Position numbers and translations under genes: made by a program. This document shows, piece after piece, positions 63,164 to 64,000 of a stretch of DNA of 64,000 nt. Source of the DNA: Sedimenticola selenatireducens (lineage in GTDB: Bacteria; Pseudomonadota; Gammaproteobacteria; Chromatiales; Chromatiaceae); assembly GCF_007625115.1 (NCBI RefSeq), contig NZ_VMNH01000005.1, forward strand, positions 372,001 to 436,000, given 5' to 3'. Positions within the stretch are counted from its first letter, which is position 1; each line of letters begins with the position of its first letter. The notes beneath the pieces were generated by a model. The model ran no database searches, had not been told where the DNA came from, and worked only from the letters and a program-made list of their open reading frames with translations.

Positions 63164-63595
63164 CTAAACATTCAGATCCCTGTACATAATGGTGGCGCTT
63201 GCTGGGCAGATATGAGAGAACTCACGGGTCGCCTTGATGGTAGGTGGTGTGTCGTCTCGGCGGATAGTGACAAACCCTTTGTGGGAGAAGAAATGGCCGG
63301 CTGTAGTGGTCAACAGATAGAGGTGTTGCACGCCCTGCTGCACGGCCTCCTGTGCGATTGCCTGGATCAACTGGCTTGCTAAACCCTGATTGCGGTAATC
63401 AGGTTTTACCATAAGCGAGCGGAGCAGAGCGTCTTCCCCATAATATTCAATGCCAATCAGTGCAACGGCCTCAGACCGATGTTTGACAGCAAAGAAGTGG
63501 GCGGGCGTGTGTTTATCTATATCATCTGTAGGCAGGTTGGCCGAGATGAGAAGTTGTTTGATCTGCTGAGTATTGTGGATAGGTATAATTTTCAT
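63164..63595 (-). CDS. GNAT acetyltransferase, ArsN2-like
   Basis: A 143-residue GNAT protein with the CoA-binding motif RNQGLASQLIQAI, preceded by ALLRSLMVKPDY, and a C-terminal LYLLTTTAGHFFSHKGF. This pattern is that of the ArsN2 group often named arsenic-resistance acetyltransferases, but no ars gene is in the window, so substrate is open. ATG at 63595 is preferred. Confidence 0.83.
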   Translation of the reverse strand: MKIIPIHNTQQIKQLLISANLPTDDIDKHTPAHFFAVKHRSEAVALIGIEYYGEDALLRSLMVKPDYRNQGLASQLIQAIAQEAVQQGVQHLYLLTTTAGHFFSHKGFVTIRRDDTPPTIKATREFSHICPASATIMYRDLNV

Positions 63596-63686
63596 GTGTA
63601 AGCACAATGCCTGTTCTGAAATGATCTTAGCCTATTCGGTTTGAATCGGCACATACCCATGAAGCTATTTATTTAGAGTATTTGTT

Positions 63687-64000
63687 ATGTCTTTCCAATG
63701 GTCTTTATGGAAAAGAGAGGCTGTAGGAACCCTACTGCTTGCGGGGCCATTGACCGTGGCCCAGCTATTACAAATGGGCATGGGATTTATTGATACCGTC
63801 ATGGCCGGGCGGATGGGTGCAGCTGTGCTTGCAGCAGTGGGGCTGGGTTCTTCGCTCTGGGCCTTGATGCTGTTGGGGTGTATTGGTGCGGTCATGGCGA
63901 TTTCACCCTTGGTCGCCCATCTCAACGGTGCCGGTGATGAAGCGGCGATTGCAGACGAGTTTCACCAAGGACTCTGGGTGGCCATGCTGGTTGGGATCGT
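63687..64000 (+). CDS. MATE-family efflux transporter, 3' end outside window
   Basis: The first 104 residues of a multidrug/toxic compound extrusion protein. After MSFQWSLWKREAVGTLLLAG comes PLTVAQLLQMGMGFIDTVMAGRMG, the hallmark first two helices of NorM-type exporters, then a third helix. It is expected to be sodium- or proton-coupled and to export cationic drugs. Only the start is in the window. Confidence 0.9.
   Translation, partial: MSFQWSLWKREAVGTLLLAGPLTVAQLLQMGMGFIDTVMAGRMGAAVLAAVGLGSSLWALMLLGCIGAVMAISPLVAHLNGAGDEAAIADEFHQGLWVAMLVGI

Overview
The window is a continuous stretch of a gammaproteobacterial chromosome, densely coded and without tRNA, rRNA, phage or IS genes that I could see. 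The gene orders point to the class: hslV-hslU-DUF971-ubiE, lptM-dapF-DUF484-xerC behind a class I adenylate cyclase, and argH-algZ-algR-hemC-hemD-hemX-hemY as in pseudomonads. An octahaem cytochrome c, other c-type cytochrome genes and the sulfur/redox flavour of 41-50 kb would suit a sulfur-oxidising or facultatively anaerobic lineage (for example Chromatiales or Sedimenticola-like); that last step is inference.

Layout. 0-3.2 kb: ubiquinone methylation and the HslUV protease, with a well-formed heat-shock (sigma-32 type) promoter before hslV. 3.3-8.3 kb: nucleoid protein YejK, a thioesterase, a ferritin-like DUF455 protein, then xerC, DUF484, dapF and lptM. 8.3-12 kb: cyaA preceded by a PAS protein with a broken GGDEF site but an intact c-di-GMP inhibitory-site motif. 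12-15.7 kb: small metabolic genes, a palindromic repeat and argH. 15.9-23.3 kb: the AlgZ/AlgR two-component pair, an intact diguanylate cyclase and the haem genes hemCDXY, closed by a strong terminator. 23.3-30.4 kb: a ferredoxin-type reductase, an epimerase-like protein, an orphan ParA, ubiD, an SH3 protein and oligopeptidase A. 30.4-38.5 kb: a MerR regulator, an Ada-like repair protein, a LemA/GIDE pair, gamma-carbonic anhydrase, a large two-copy structured inverted repeat, aroE, hemB and a thioredoxin-like protein. 38.7-40.8 kb: mlaC, a possible small RNA, tsaC and purE.

41-52 kb is the accessory-looking part: a membrane-anchored octahaem cytochrome with a cytochrome b partner; a divergent locus of a zinc-ribbon membrane protein plus a TIR-domain protein facing a 903-residue patatin-like phospholipase; a Crp/Fnr regulator with an FNR-like box before a small cytochrome c and an atypical metallo-beta-lactamase protein; and a two-gene unit of a PGDYG protein and a free-standing ClpX-type zinc finger. 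52-64 kb returns to a porin, a DUF389 membrane protein, small enzymes, two lipoproteins, a CbrA-like symporter-kinase with a receiver protein and a CBS/DUF294 protein, gloA, an acyltransferase, DUF1285, an acetyltransferase and the start of a MATE exporter.

The strongest leads for something not yet described are the TIR / zinc-ribbon / patatin locus (43904-48179), the inverted pair of covarying structured repeats (35410-35977), and the degenerate GGDEF protein placed directly before cyaA (11185-12018). All functional statements rest on reading motifs and gene order by eye; no database search was run.
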